Assembly (NCBI GenBank): GCA_947462515.1
Contig: CANHPJ010000147.1
Location: 1 to 5,410 of the forward strand
Reading direction: 5' to 3'
DNA from: Bacteroidota bacterium
GTDB taxonomy: Bacteria > Bacteroidota > Bacteroidia > JACCXN01
Length of the DNA stretch: 5,410 nucleotides
Below are positions 1-5,410 of the stretch, piece by piece. A program made the translations under genes and the position numbers. Under the pieces are notes generated by a model that made no database searches, was not told the origin of the DNA, and saw only the letters and a list, made by a program, of their open reading frames with translations. Each line of letters begins with the position of its first letter. The first letter of the stretch is position 1.

Positions 1-2
1 CC

Positions 3-128
3 AATTCTGAAAAACTAATAAATGACTTAAAATCAAAAGATTGGAATAAAAGCAATTTATTAATGATGAGTTCAGGTAATTTCGATGGAGTTGATTTTAA
101 TGCTTTCGCTAATGAAATCTTGAAATGA
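3..128 (+). CDS. C-terminal end of a Mur-ligase-like protein (possibly Mpl), 5' part outside window
   Basis: An open frame enters from the left edge (first complete codon at base 3) and runs 41 codons to a TGA at 126-128. The tail contains a hydrophobic strand followed by a Ser/Gly/Asn-rich turn (NLLMMSSGNFDGVDF) and a final helix-like NAFANEILK. A strand with an MS(S/N)G-x-F-x-G turn close to the C-terminus is what I recall from the Mur ligase family, especially Mpl, the muropeptide ligase that attaches recycled L-Ala-D-Glu-mesoDAP tripeptide to UDP-MurNAc in the cytoplasm. The catalytic and ATP-binding parts lie outside the window, so the identification rests on this short tail only. It is on the same strand as mdh, but 179 bases and a separate promoter lie between them, so co-transcription is not needed. 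The reading frame is secure; the family name is a moderate guess. Confidence 0.55.
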   Translation, partial: NSEKLINDLKSKDWNKSNLLMMSSGNFDGVDFNAFANEILK

Positions 129-222
129 ACTATTGAAAAACTACAGAGCAATTAAGTAGCCTTTTAGTATTCATCTGAAAAATGTATTTATTTTATTTCA
201 GAGCAAAAGATCGAATTCTTAC

Positions 223-253
223 TTTGAATTAATTGATTTGATTGCTAAATTTG
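223..253 (+). promoter_or_regulatory. Bacteroidota-type promoter for mdh
   Basis: TTTG at 223-226 (-33 element) and TAAATTTG at 246-253 (-7 element, consensus TAnnTTTG) are separated by exactly 19 bases. This is the canonical arrangement recognised by the Bacteroidota primary sigma factor. Transcription would start around 258-262, giving a leader of about 50 bases before the mdh ATG. The match is read directly; its activity is inferred. Confidence 0.75.
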
Positions 254-307
254 CACTAAATATTAATCGGAATTATTTTAACCTTTATTATTATAAAAAT
301 TTAAACC

Positions 308-1246
308 ATGAAAATTACTGTTGTAGGAGCTGGAAACGTAGGTGCTACTTGCGCTAATGTTATCGCTCACAAAGAATTAGCTAACGAAGTTGTGTTGGTT
401 GACATAAAAGAAGGTTTAGCTGAAGGTAAAGCTTTGGACATGTGGCAAACAGCCCCAATTAACCTTTATGATTCAAGAATCACCGGTTCTACCAATGATT
501 ATTCAAAAACTGCAGGTTCTGAAGTTGTAGTAATTACTTCTGGATTACCAAGAAAACCAGGCATGAGCAGAGATGACCTTATCGCTACTAATGCCGGCAT
601 CGTTAAAACTGTTACTGAAAACATCATTAAATATTCTCCAAATGCTATAATCATTGTGGTTTCAAATCCACTTGATGTTATGACTTACTGTGCATACCTT
701 ACTGCAAAAGTAGATTCTAAAAAAGTATTTGGAATGGCCGGAATTCTTGACACTGCAAGATACCGTGCTTTCCTTGCCGAAGCTTTAGATGTGTCTCCAA
801 AAGATATTCAAGCAGTATTAATGGGTGGCCATGGCGATACTATGGTTCCGCTTCCAAGATATACAACTGTAGCTGGAATTCCTGTTACTGAACTTATCGA
901 TGCAGACAAATTAGATGCAATAGTTGAAAGAACTAAAAAAGGTGGTGGAGAATTGGTAAACCTAATGGGTACATCTGCTTGGTATGCTCCGGGCGCCGCT
1001 GCAGCTCAAATGGTTGAAGCTATCGTTAGAGATCAAAAAAGAATTTTCCCTGTTTGTGCATTGTTAAACGGAGAATACGGAATGAAAGATATTTATCTTG
1101 GCGTTCCTGTTAAACTTGGGAAAAACGGAATCGAAGAAATAATCGAATTGAAATTAGATGAAGCTGAAATGAATCTTCTAAAAGATTCTGCAGTCGCAGT
1201 TAAGCAAGTTATGGATGTCTTAGATAATATGAACGTTACTGCCTAA
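308..1246 (+). CDS. mdh: NAD-dependent malate dehydrogenase (LDH-like type)
   Basis: Cytoplasmic enzyme that interconverts malate and oxaloacetate with NAD+/NADH in the TCA cycle. The 312-residue length is typical of the LDH-like bacterial MDH group. The N-terminal Rossmann fold shows GAGNVGA (residues 7-13) and Asp32 at the end of the second strand, the acidic residue that selects NAD over NADP. The mobile loop GLPRKPGMSRDDL (79-91) carries Arg82 and Arg88; an Arg at the first position is the mark of malate instead of lactate specificity. Further catalytic residues are Asn120 in VSNPLD, Asp148 and Arg151 in LDTARYR, and the proton-relay His175 in GGHGDTMVP. All expected residues are present and the C-terminal domain is complete. 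The ATG at 308 starts directly on the Rossmann strand (MKITVVGAG), so the start is clear; no Shine-Dalgarno is visible, as is usual for Bacteroidota. It has its own promoter upstream and a strong terminator downstream, so it is probably monocistronic. Confidence 0.97.
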   Translation: MKITVVGAGNVGATCANVIAHKELANEVVLVDIKEGLAEGKALDMWQTAPINLYDSRITGSTNDYSKTAGSEVVVITSGLPRKPGMSRDDLIATNAGIVKTVTENIIKYSPNAIIIVVSNPLDVMTYCAYLTAKVDSKKVFGMAGILDTARYRAFLAEALDVSPKDIQAVLMGGHGDTMVPLPRYTTVAGIPVTELIDADKLDAIVERTKKGGGELVNLMGTSAWYAPGAAAAQMVEAIVRDQKRIFPVCALLNGEYGMKDIYLGVPVKLGKNGIEEIIELKLDEAEMNLLKDSAVAVKQVMDVLDNMNVTA

Positions 1247-1262
1247 CAAATAATCTTTATTT

Positions 1263-1298
1263 AAAAAAGGTATTTCCTCAACCGGAAATACCTTTTTT
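1263..1298. terminator. Strong symmetric hairpin terminator after mdh
   Basis: A perfect 15-bp inverted repeat, AAAAAAGGTATTTCC (1263-1277) and GGAAATACCTTTTTT (1284-1298), encloses a 6-base loop (TCAACC). The last six stem bases form the T-run, giving a classic intrinsic terminator 16 bases after the mdh stop. Because the left arm begins with six A, the structure also has a T-run when read on the minus strand, so it could act in both directions. Confidence 0.9.
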
Positions 1299-1314
1299 GT
1301 TTATACCTAACAGG

Positions 1315-1746
1315 ATGAAAAACAGCTTTGAAATACCTTTTAACATCTTAAAAATCGAAAATGAAGGATATCACATTCAGATTCAAGCAAACATTAATGA
1401 CCTTAATTGCACATTATTAATTGATACCGGTGCTTCAAAAACAGTTCTCGACTTAAATTTCTTCAACCACTACATAAGTGATTATTCTCCCGTTCAGGAA
1501 GATAGATTATCCGTTGGCCTTGGAACTGATTCAATGATTACTCATTCGGCAACCATCGAAAATTTAAAAATTGGGGAAATTTTATTAACAGATTTCCAAA
1601 CTACCTTATTAGATCTATCTCATGTAAATACCTCCTATAACAAACTTTATTTGCCTGAAATTGCCGGAGTTTTAGGTGGGGATCTATTAATGAAACATCA
1701 CGCAATAATAAATTACTACGACCAAAAACTAACTCTTAAATATTAA
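1315..1746 (+). CDS. Small retropepsin-like aspartic protease (single-domain)
   Basis: The 143-residue protein has the aspartic-protease active-site motif LLIDTGASKTVLD (34-46), with catalytic Asp37 in DTGAS. A hydrophobic-Gly segment, IAGVLGGDLLMKHHAIINY (117-135), corresponds to the second signature (hydrophobic-hydrophobic-Gly) of the retropepsin fold and is typical of the Asp_protease_2 group in Bacteroidota. Having one DTG per chain, it would have to work as a homodimer like retroviral proteases. There is no signal peptide or membrane segment, so it is probably cytoplasmic; the substrate is unknown. I prefer the ATG at 1315. An in-frame TTG at 1297 would add six residues but lies inside the T-run of the mdh terminator. 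No consensus promoter is visible between the terminator and the ATG, so expression may rely on read-through or a promoter inside mdh. Its TAA overlaps the stop of the convergent DCC gene by four bases. Family assignment is confident, proteolytic activity is not shown. Confidence 0.85.
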   Translation: MKNSFEIPFNILKIENEGYHIQIQANINDLNCTLLIDTGASKTVLDLNFFNHYISDYSPVQEDRLSVGLGTDSMITHSATIENLKIGEILLTDFQTTLLDLSHVNTSYNKLYLPEIAGVLGGDLLMKHHAIINYYDQKLTLKY

Positions 1747-2156
1747 CTTAAAAACCGAGACCGAATAGAATCATCTGGCACTATACAAGATTGCCTTTTT
1801 CCAAACCAGCGATACCTGTTTTTTGAAAAAACATCATAAATATAATTCCTGAAAAAAGCGGGAACTATTATAAAAACATAAATCAAAGGAAATGGAAATC
1901 TCAGCTTCCGTGTTATTTCTAAAACAGCCTTCGATTTTATAAAAACCTGACCCTGTTGAATTAAGACAATACTTTTATTTGTTCTAAGCCCTAACAAGAG
2001 TGTATTATTCAAAATATGCCTCTGAGCATATTCAGACTGAAGCGACGCGAACTTGAATACACCGTCAGGATCGTTCCTGATAATCATATTGACTGATGCA
2101 CAGCAAAAATTACATTCACCATCAAAAAACACAATATAATCGCTTTTATCCTCCAC
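1743..2156 (-). CDS. DCC family (DUF393) thiol-disulfide oxidoreductase-like protein
   Basis: The 137-residue protein carries the family-defining motif near its N-terminus, FFDGECNFC (11-18 region): Asp12, Cys15 and Cys18, a thioredoxin-like CxxC pair. Other family hallmarks follow: SIVLIQQGQVFIKSKAVL (62-79), a hydrophobic stretch FPFPLIYVFIIVPAFFRNYIYD around 87-108, then NRYRWFGKRQSC (113-124) with Cys124, and RSRFL near the end. The length is normal for the family. Members are predicted redox proteins; the substrate is unknown. There is no signal peptide, so it is presumably cytoplasmic or membrane-peripheral. The start is a GTG that directly follows the TAA of the upstream secreted-protein gene in the same frame; no upstream alternative exists and the next internal ATG is past the CxxC motif. 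Translation is therefore probably by termination-reinitiation from the upstream gene, with which it forms a two-gene operon. Confidence 0.88.
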   Translation of the reverse strand: MEDKSDYIVFFDGECNFCCASVNMIIRNDPDGVFKFASLQSEYAQRHILNNTLLLGLRTNKSIVLIQQGQVFIKSKAVLEITRKLRFPFPLIYVFIIVPAFFRNYIYDVFSKNRYRWFGKRQSCIVPDDSIRSRFLS

Positions 2157-4376
2157 TTATTCCTTAATTAATTTCCTAACTGTTCTTCCGTATTTATTAA
2201 CCAATTCAACCAAATAAACACCAGAGGGAATACCTGTTAAAGTAATCGAACTATTATTTGTAATCAACTTGCGTTCAATTAATGGCTCACCAAGCAAACT
2301 AAATATAGTAAATCCCGTTTCACAGTTTAAATCCTCAGCCCAGTTAATAATTAATTTTTCCTTTACCGGATTAGGGTAAATTTTAAAATTAGGCAATGAA
2401 TAAGCATTATTTATTATAGACACTTTGTCTGTCCCATAATAAAAACTTAGTCCTCCGGAATAGTTGCCAATTATCAAATCCATCAATCCATCACCATTCA
2501 AATCCGATCCGGAAGGTGCTGTCCTGATTCCCTCATTTATGCCTGCAAAAAAATCGTTAACCAATTCAAAATTACCAGTCAAATTATTTTCAAGATTATC
2601 ATATAAATAAATTTTACCGCTTTCCGACCCTACCAATAATTTCAAACTGCCATTTTCAAAATATAAATAAGGAACGCTATACCCAACTGTATAACCTTTT
2701 AACCTTACATCAACTCCTCCCCAGAATTCAATCATAGTGTCAAAAAGGGGACTAGTCATAGATCCATTATTTGGAAAATAATTTAAGGTTCCATTTTTCT
2801 CTCCTATTACTAAATCTAACTTACCATCGGCATTAACATCGAAAATAAAGGGTGACCCTGCCTGTCCTACATCTATATTGAAATAAGAAGTCCCTGATGT
2901 TTTAATATAATTTGTTAAAGAATCCTTAATGCCTGAATAACAATGAATCAAGCCATCCTGATCTCCAACAAGCATATCCGCATTTCCATCTCCATCTAAA
3001 TCGCCAAAAGCGGGCATTAAATTCAGCTTATTGCTTTTTGACAACTCTGCCAAATCGGAATTAATTAAGGAATATTCCGGAGTGTCTTTGTTCCCTACAT
3101 TTTTAAAAAAGGCTACTTTAGACACATAGGTACCTGTTGAAGAATTAAAATACCCATAATTCCCTGTCATTAAATCCTTTAAACCGTCTCTATCTATATC
3201 AAATAGCACAGGACATGCCCCTTCTCCTAACTCAATGGTCTCTTGCTGTAAAAAATTATTTTTTTCAAAAACAAAAACAGGAACATTAGTAGATCCAACG
3301 TTTTTATATAAATGCACACTCTGAAAGTTTTCAGAAACATTCGGCGCATTAGGCGAAACAATCAAATCTTGTTTATTGTCATTATTTATGTCCAACAAAA
3401 ATGCTGCAGGAAAATTAATTATCTCAACTGCCTTTGTGTTTGAAGGAAAACTCCTGTCCTGACTAACAATTAATGCGTTTTTCAAGTCTCCTCCATTTAT
3501 TAACAGTGTTAACTGCTTGGATGATACATCTCCTACAAGCAAATCTTTGTCCCGATCTCCATCTATATCCAAGGCTAAAAGAGTAGAACCGGAATGCCTG
3601 GAACCACCCTGTTCATTGTCCCTTCCCTGGCAAGAAACATTTAATGTAATTTCATTTGAAAGATTGTTCTCTTCAAATTTCCCCCAGCAGGATGTTTCTA
3701 GTTGAAAAATTAAACTGTCAGAATGTCCATATAATTCCTGAGATAAATTTTTATGCCATTCCAATGTACTTCCTAGAATACTGAAAGTAAGAACATCAAC
3801 ATCTCCATCTGAATCTACATCAACAATGGCAGGCAAATCAGCAGGACTAACATATAAGTTCAACAAGGAATTGTAATTCGACATCAATAAACTTGATTGT
3901 AATTGAAACTTTAATTCTCTGCCATTGGAGATATTTCTATGTACTTTAACTCCACCCGAAGTAGAACTAAAAATATCCTCCTTACCATCATTATCATAAT
4001 CATACAACAATACCCAGGAAGTTAGCATAGGAAAACTCGAAACATACTCAGGAGCATATCGATATGAAACCTCATTGTTTTTCCCTGTATTTAAAAAAGT
4101 AGATATTCTATTGCCTGTCTTATCAAAAACAAAGAGATCTTTTATACTATCTCCATTGAGATCTATGGACGAGAATTGACAAAAATTATAGCCTCCAGTC
4201 CAGGGATAGTCAAAAACATCATCCTGGAAAAAAACTTTCACCGAATCTTTCTTGTCAAAAACAGATTGAGAAAAAACACCAAAACTTAAAATTTGAATAA
4301 AAATAATCAAAAGTGTTGAAAAAAGTTTTGTGATTCGACCCCTTAATAGATACTCATTCATTTGTAAAAAAATCAT
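2157..4376 (-). CDS. Secreted FG-GAP/VCBS repeat protein with T9SS type A sorting domain
   Basis: A 739-residue cell-surface or secreted protein. The N-terminus has a signal peptide: basic RGRITK (12-17), hydrophobic core about 21-35, likely cleavage near FSQ-S (36-38). The body holds nine Asp-rich calcium-binding motifs of DxDxDG type, beginning at residues 72, 126, 186, 270, 329, 393, 459, 513 and 625, mostly followed by DL(I/V/M/F)-x-G. These are the marks of FG-GAP/VCBS repeats, which build beta-propellers. A degenerate unit near 571-592 lacks the Asp loop. The C-terminus (663-739) is a Por/T9SS type A sorting domain: FKIYPNPVKEKL, then PSGVYLVEL (717-725), ending in basic KLIKE. This directs outer-membrane passage by the type IX system, with removal of the tail. 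The ligand is unknown; no enzymatic domain is visible. The ATG at 4376 is the longest start; the ATG at 4361 (residue 6) leaves a more usual signal peptide and fits a possible promoter better. The following DCC gene is directly joined. Confidence 0.92.
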   Translation of the reverse strand: MIFLQMNEYLLRGRITKLFSTLLIIFIQILSFGVFSQSVFDKKDSVKVFFQDDVFDYPWTGGYNFCQFSSIDLNGDSIKDLFVFDKTGNRISTFLNTGKNNEVSYRYAPEYVSSFPMLTSWVLLYDYDNDGKEDIFSSTSGGVKVHRNISNGRELKFQLQSSLLMSNYNSLLNLYVSPADLPAIVDVDSDGDVDVLTFSILGSTLEWHKNLSQELYGHSDSLIFQLETSCWGKFEENNLSNEITLNVSCQGRDNEQGGSRHSGSTLLALDIDGDRDKDLLVGDVSSKQLTLLINGGDLKNALIVSQDRSFPSNTKAVEIINFPAAFLLDINNDNKQDLIVSPNAPNVSENFQSVHLYKNVGSTNVPVFVFEKNNFLQQETIELGEGACPVLFDIDRDGLKDLMTGNYGYFNSSTGTYVSKVAFFKNVGNKDTPEYSLINSDLAELSKSNKLNLMPAFGDLDGDGNADMLVGDQDGLIHCYSGIKDSLTNYIKTSGTSYFNIDVGQAGSPFIFDVNADGKLDLVIGEKNGTLNYFPNNGSMTSPLFDTMIEFWGGVDVRLKGYTVGYSVPYLYFENGSLKLLVGSESGKIYLYDNLENNLTGNFELVNDFFAGINEGIRTAPSGSDLNGDGLMDLIIGNYSGGLSFYYGTDKVSIINNAYSLPNFKIYPNPVKEKLIINWAEDLNCETGFTIFSLLGEPLIERKLITNNSSITLTGIPSGVYLVELVNKYGRTVRKLIKE

Positions 4377-4387
4377 TTAACAATTAG

Positions 4388-4422
4388 CTAAAATACATTA
4401 TGTTATATTAACTGCGTCCAAA
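4388..4422 (-). promoter_or_regulatory. Weak candidate promoter for the secreted repeat protein
   Basis: On the minus strand, TATTTTAG (4395 down to 4388) matches the Bacteroidota -7 consensus TAnnTTTG with one mismatch, and a TTTG lies at 4422-4419. The spacing is 23 bases, longer than the usual 19. Transcription would begin about 4380, very close to the ATG at 4376, which would favour initiation at the ATG at 4361. The support is weak. Confidence 0.25.
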
Positions 4423-4453
4423 AAATGAAATTACGATTATTAACATTATATTA

Positions 4454-4484
4454 TTGGTAAATAATAATTGTTATTCTATATTTG
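4454..4484 (+). promoter_or_regulatory. Bacteroidota-type promoter for secD
   Basis: TTG at 4454-4456 and TATATTTG at 4477-4484 (a perfect TAnnTTTG) are separated by 20 bases, agreeing with the Bacteroidota -33/-7 consensus. Transcription would start around 4490, leaving a leader of roughly 35 bases before the secD ATG. It lies in the 148-base divergent region between secD and the minus-strand secreted-protein gene, which otherwise holds only AT-rich sequence. Confidence 0.7.
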
Positions 4485-4524
4485 CACCTTCGAAAAATTA
4501 AAAAGGTTTTTAATATTAAAGTTT

Positions 4525-5410
4525 ATGCAAAGTAAAGGAGCGATTAAAGTTTTTGCCATTATTTTCTCTCTCGTGTGTTTATATCAATTGTCATTCACAT
4601 GGATATCTAAAAATATAGAAAAAAATGCAAAAGAATTCGCAAAAGGTGACTCTGAAAAAGAAAAATTGTATTTAGACTCAATGAATAGCGAACCTGTTTT
4701 CAATCTGGGCCTGAAAAACTACACATACAGCGAAGTAAAGGACAGAGAAATAAACCTTGGTTTGGATCTTCAAGGTGGAATGAATGTAACCTTGGAAGTA
4801 TCTGTTGTTGACCTAATTAGAAACATGTCAAACAACAGCACTGACGCTACATTTAATGCTGCAATAAATCAAGCTCTTGAAAATCAAAAAAAATCACAAG
4901 AAGATTTCGTAACTATTTTCGGAAAAGCTTTCAAAAGTATTGACCCCAATGCTAAACTTTCTGCTCCTGGCATCTTTGGATCTAGAGAAATGAAAGATAA
5001 AATTAAACCTTACGAAACTACGAATGACCAGGTTCTGGCAATCATAAAGAAAGAGGCAGAAGATGCTGTTGAACGTTCTACGAAAATTTTAAGAACCCGT
5101 ATCGATAAATTTGGAGTTACATCTCCAAATATCCAACGTATTGGAAATACCGGAAAAATATTTGTTGAATTGCCTGGTGTAAAAGAAAAAGACAGAGTAC
5201 GTAAATTACTTCAAGGAACTGCAAAACTTGAGTTTTGGGAAACATACGACAACAGAGAAGTATATCCATTTTTAGCTGAAGCAAATACCTTATTAAAAGA
5301 CCTTGCCACAATCAATGACACCATTGTTGGTGATTCATTAAAAACGGACACACTAGCTAAAGCAGAAAATAAAGATACAACTGCAACAGCTTCTGCAGAT
5401 AGCTCAAAAA
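4525..5410 (+). CDS. secD: Protein translocase subunit SecD / SecDF, N-terminal part, runs off right edge
   Basis: The first 295 codons of the Sec accessory translocase subunit, which uses the proton motive force to pull secreted proteins through SecYEG into the periplasm. Visible parts: an N-terminal membrane segment (about residues 7-26); the conserved motif INLGLDLQGGMNVTLEV (76-92), the LGLDLxGG signature of SecD; an extended, charged periplasmic part (100-180); and the P1 segment RIDKFGVTSPNIQRIG (192-207) followed by IFVELPGV (212-219) and KLEFWETYDN (234-243). From about 265 the sequence becomes rich in Asp, Thr, Ala, Ser and Lys, a flexible insertion. In Bacteroidota SecD and SecF are commonly fused in one chain of about 1000 residues, so this is probably secDF, but the membrane channel domains lie outside the window. 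The ATG at 4525 places the membrane segment at the very N-terminus; no Shine-Dalgarno is seen. The frame stays open to the end of the window. Confidence 0.93.
   Translation, partial: MQSKGAIKVFAIIFSLVCLYQLSFTWISKNIEKNAKEFAKGDSEKEKLYLDSMNSEPVFNLGLKNYTYSEVKDREINLGLDLQGGMNVTLEVSVVDLIRNMSNNSTDATFNAAINQALENQKKSQEDFVTIFGKAFKSIDPNAKLSAPGIFGSREMKDKIKPYETTNDQVLAIIKKEAEDAVERSTKILRTRIDKFGVTSPNIQRIGNTGKIFVELPGVKEKDRVRKLLQGTAKLEFWETYDNREVYPFLAEANTLLKDLATINDTIVGDSLKTDTLAKAENKDTTATASADSSK

Noticed and set aside
174..202. Inverted repeat TCTGAAA / TTTCAGA with a 15-base loop, downstream of the left-edge gene
   Set aside because: The stem is only 7 bp, AT-rich, with a large loop and no T-run, so it is not convincing as a terminator or operator.
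3517..3705. Plus-strand open frame of 62 codons inside the secreted repeat protein gene
   Set aside because: It is antisense to a well-supported coding region, rich in Ser/Pro from the reverse reading of Asp-rich repeats, and resembles no known family.
2460..4160. Tandem DNA repeats in the secreted protein gene
   Set aside because: The periodicity is in the protein motif; the DNA of the units has diverged and shows no long identical direct repeats by eye.
4497..4514. Palindrome ATTAAAAA-GG-TTTTTAAT in the secD leader
   Set aside because: All stem pairs are A-T and the 2-base loop is too tight for a stable hairpin; expected by chance in such AT-rich sequence, though a protein-binding site is not excluded.
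5117..5311. Minus-strand open frame of 64 codons inside secD
   Set aside because: It is antisense to conserved SecD motifs; its hydrophobic composition is a by-product of reading the opposite strand.
2157..5410. A dedicated secretion system formed by secD and the T9SS cargo gene
   Set aside because: The genes are divergent with separate promoters, SecD is a general housekeeping factor, and no T9SS machinery gene is present in the window.

Overview
The window is AT-rich DNA from a member of the Bacteroidota, most likely a Flavobacteriales-type marine or freshwater bacterium, although the exact lineage cannot be read from the sequence. Three things support this. One protein ends in a type IX secretion (Por/T9SS) C-terminal sorting domain. 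The two best promoters match the Bacteroidota consensus (TTTG/TTG, 19-20 bases, TAnnTTTG) instead of -35/-10 boxes. The starts of mdh and secD lack Shine-Dalgarno sequences.

Layout. At the left edge, plus strand, is the last 41 codons of a gene resembling a Mur-ligase family protein (possibly Mpl). After a 179-base gap holding a perfect Bacteroidota promoter comes malate dehydrogenase (mdh, 308-1246), closed by a strong, symmetric hairpin terminator. Directly behind the terminator is a small single-domain retropepsin-like aspartic protease gene (1315-1746). Its stop codon overlaps the stop of a convergent minus-strand pair. That pair is read from 4376 down to 1743: first a 739-residue secreted protein with nine DxDxDG calcium-binding (FG-GAP/VCBS-type) repeats and a T9SS sorting domain, then a DCC-family (DUF393) thiol-oxidoreductase-like protein. 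The second gene starts with GTG immediately after the first gene's TAA, in the same frame. A 148-base divergent intergenic region with a clear promoter leads into secD/secDF (4525 to beyond the right edge).

Functionally this is mostly housekeeping: central carbon metabolism (Mdh), protein export (SecD), and possibly cell-wall recycling (left edge), with an accessory secreted repeat protein and two small redox/protease-like proteins between them. The secreted protein would need Sec for inner-membrane transit (the SecD neighbour belongs to that machinery) and then T9SS for the outer membrane, but their adjacency is not evidence of a dedicated system. I see no mobile elements, CRISPR arrays, RNA genes or convincing undescribed system. 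The most unusual points are the single-stop in-frame gene junction at 2154-2159, the repeat architecture of the secreted protein, and the tightly packed protease gene between a terminator and a convergent overlap.
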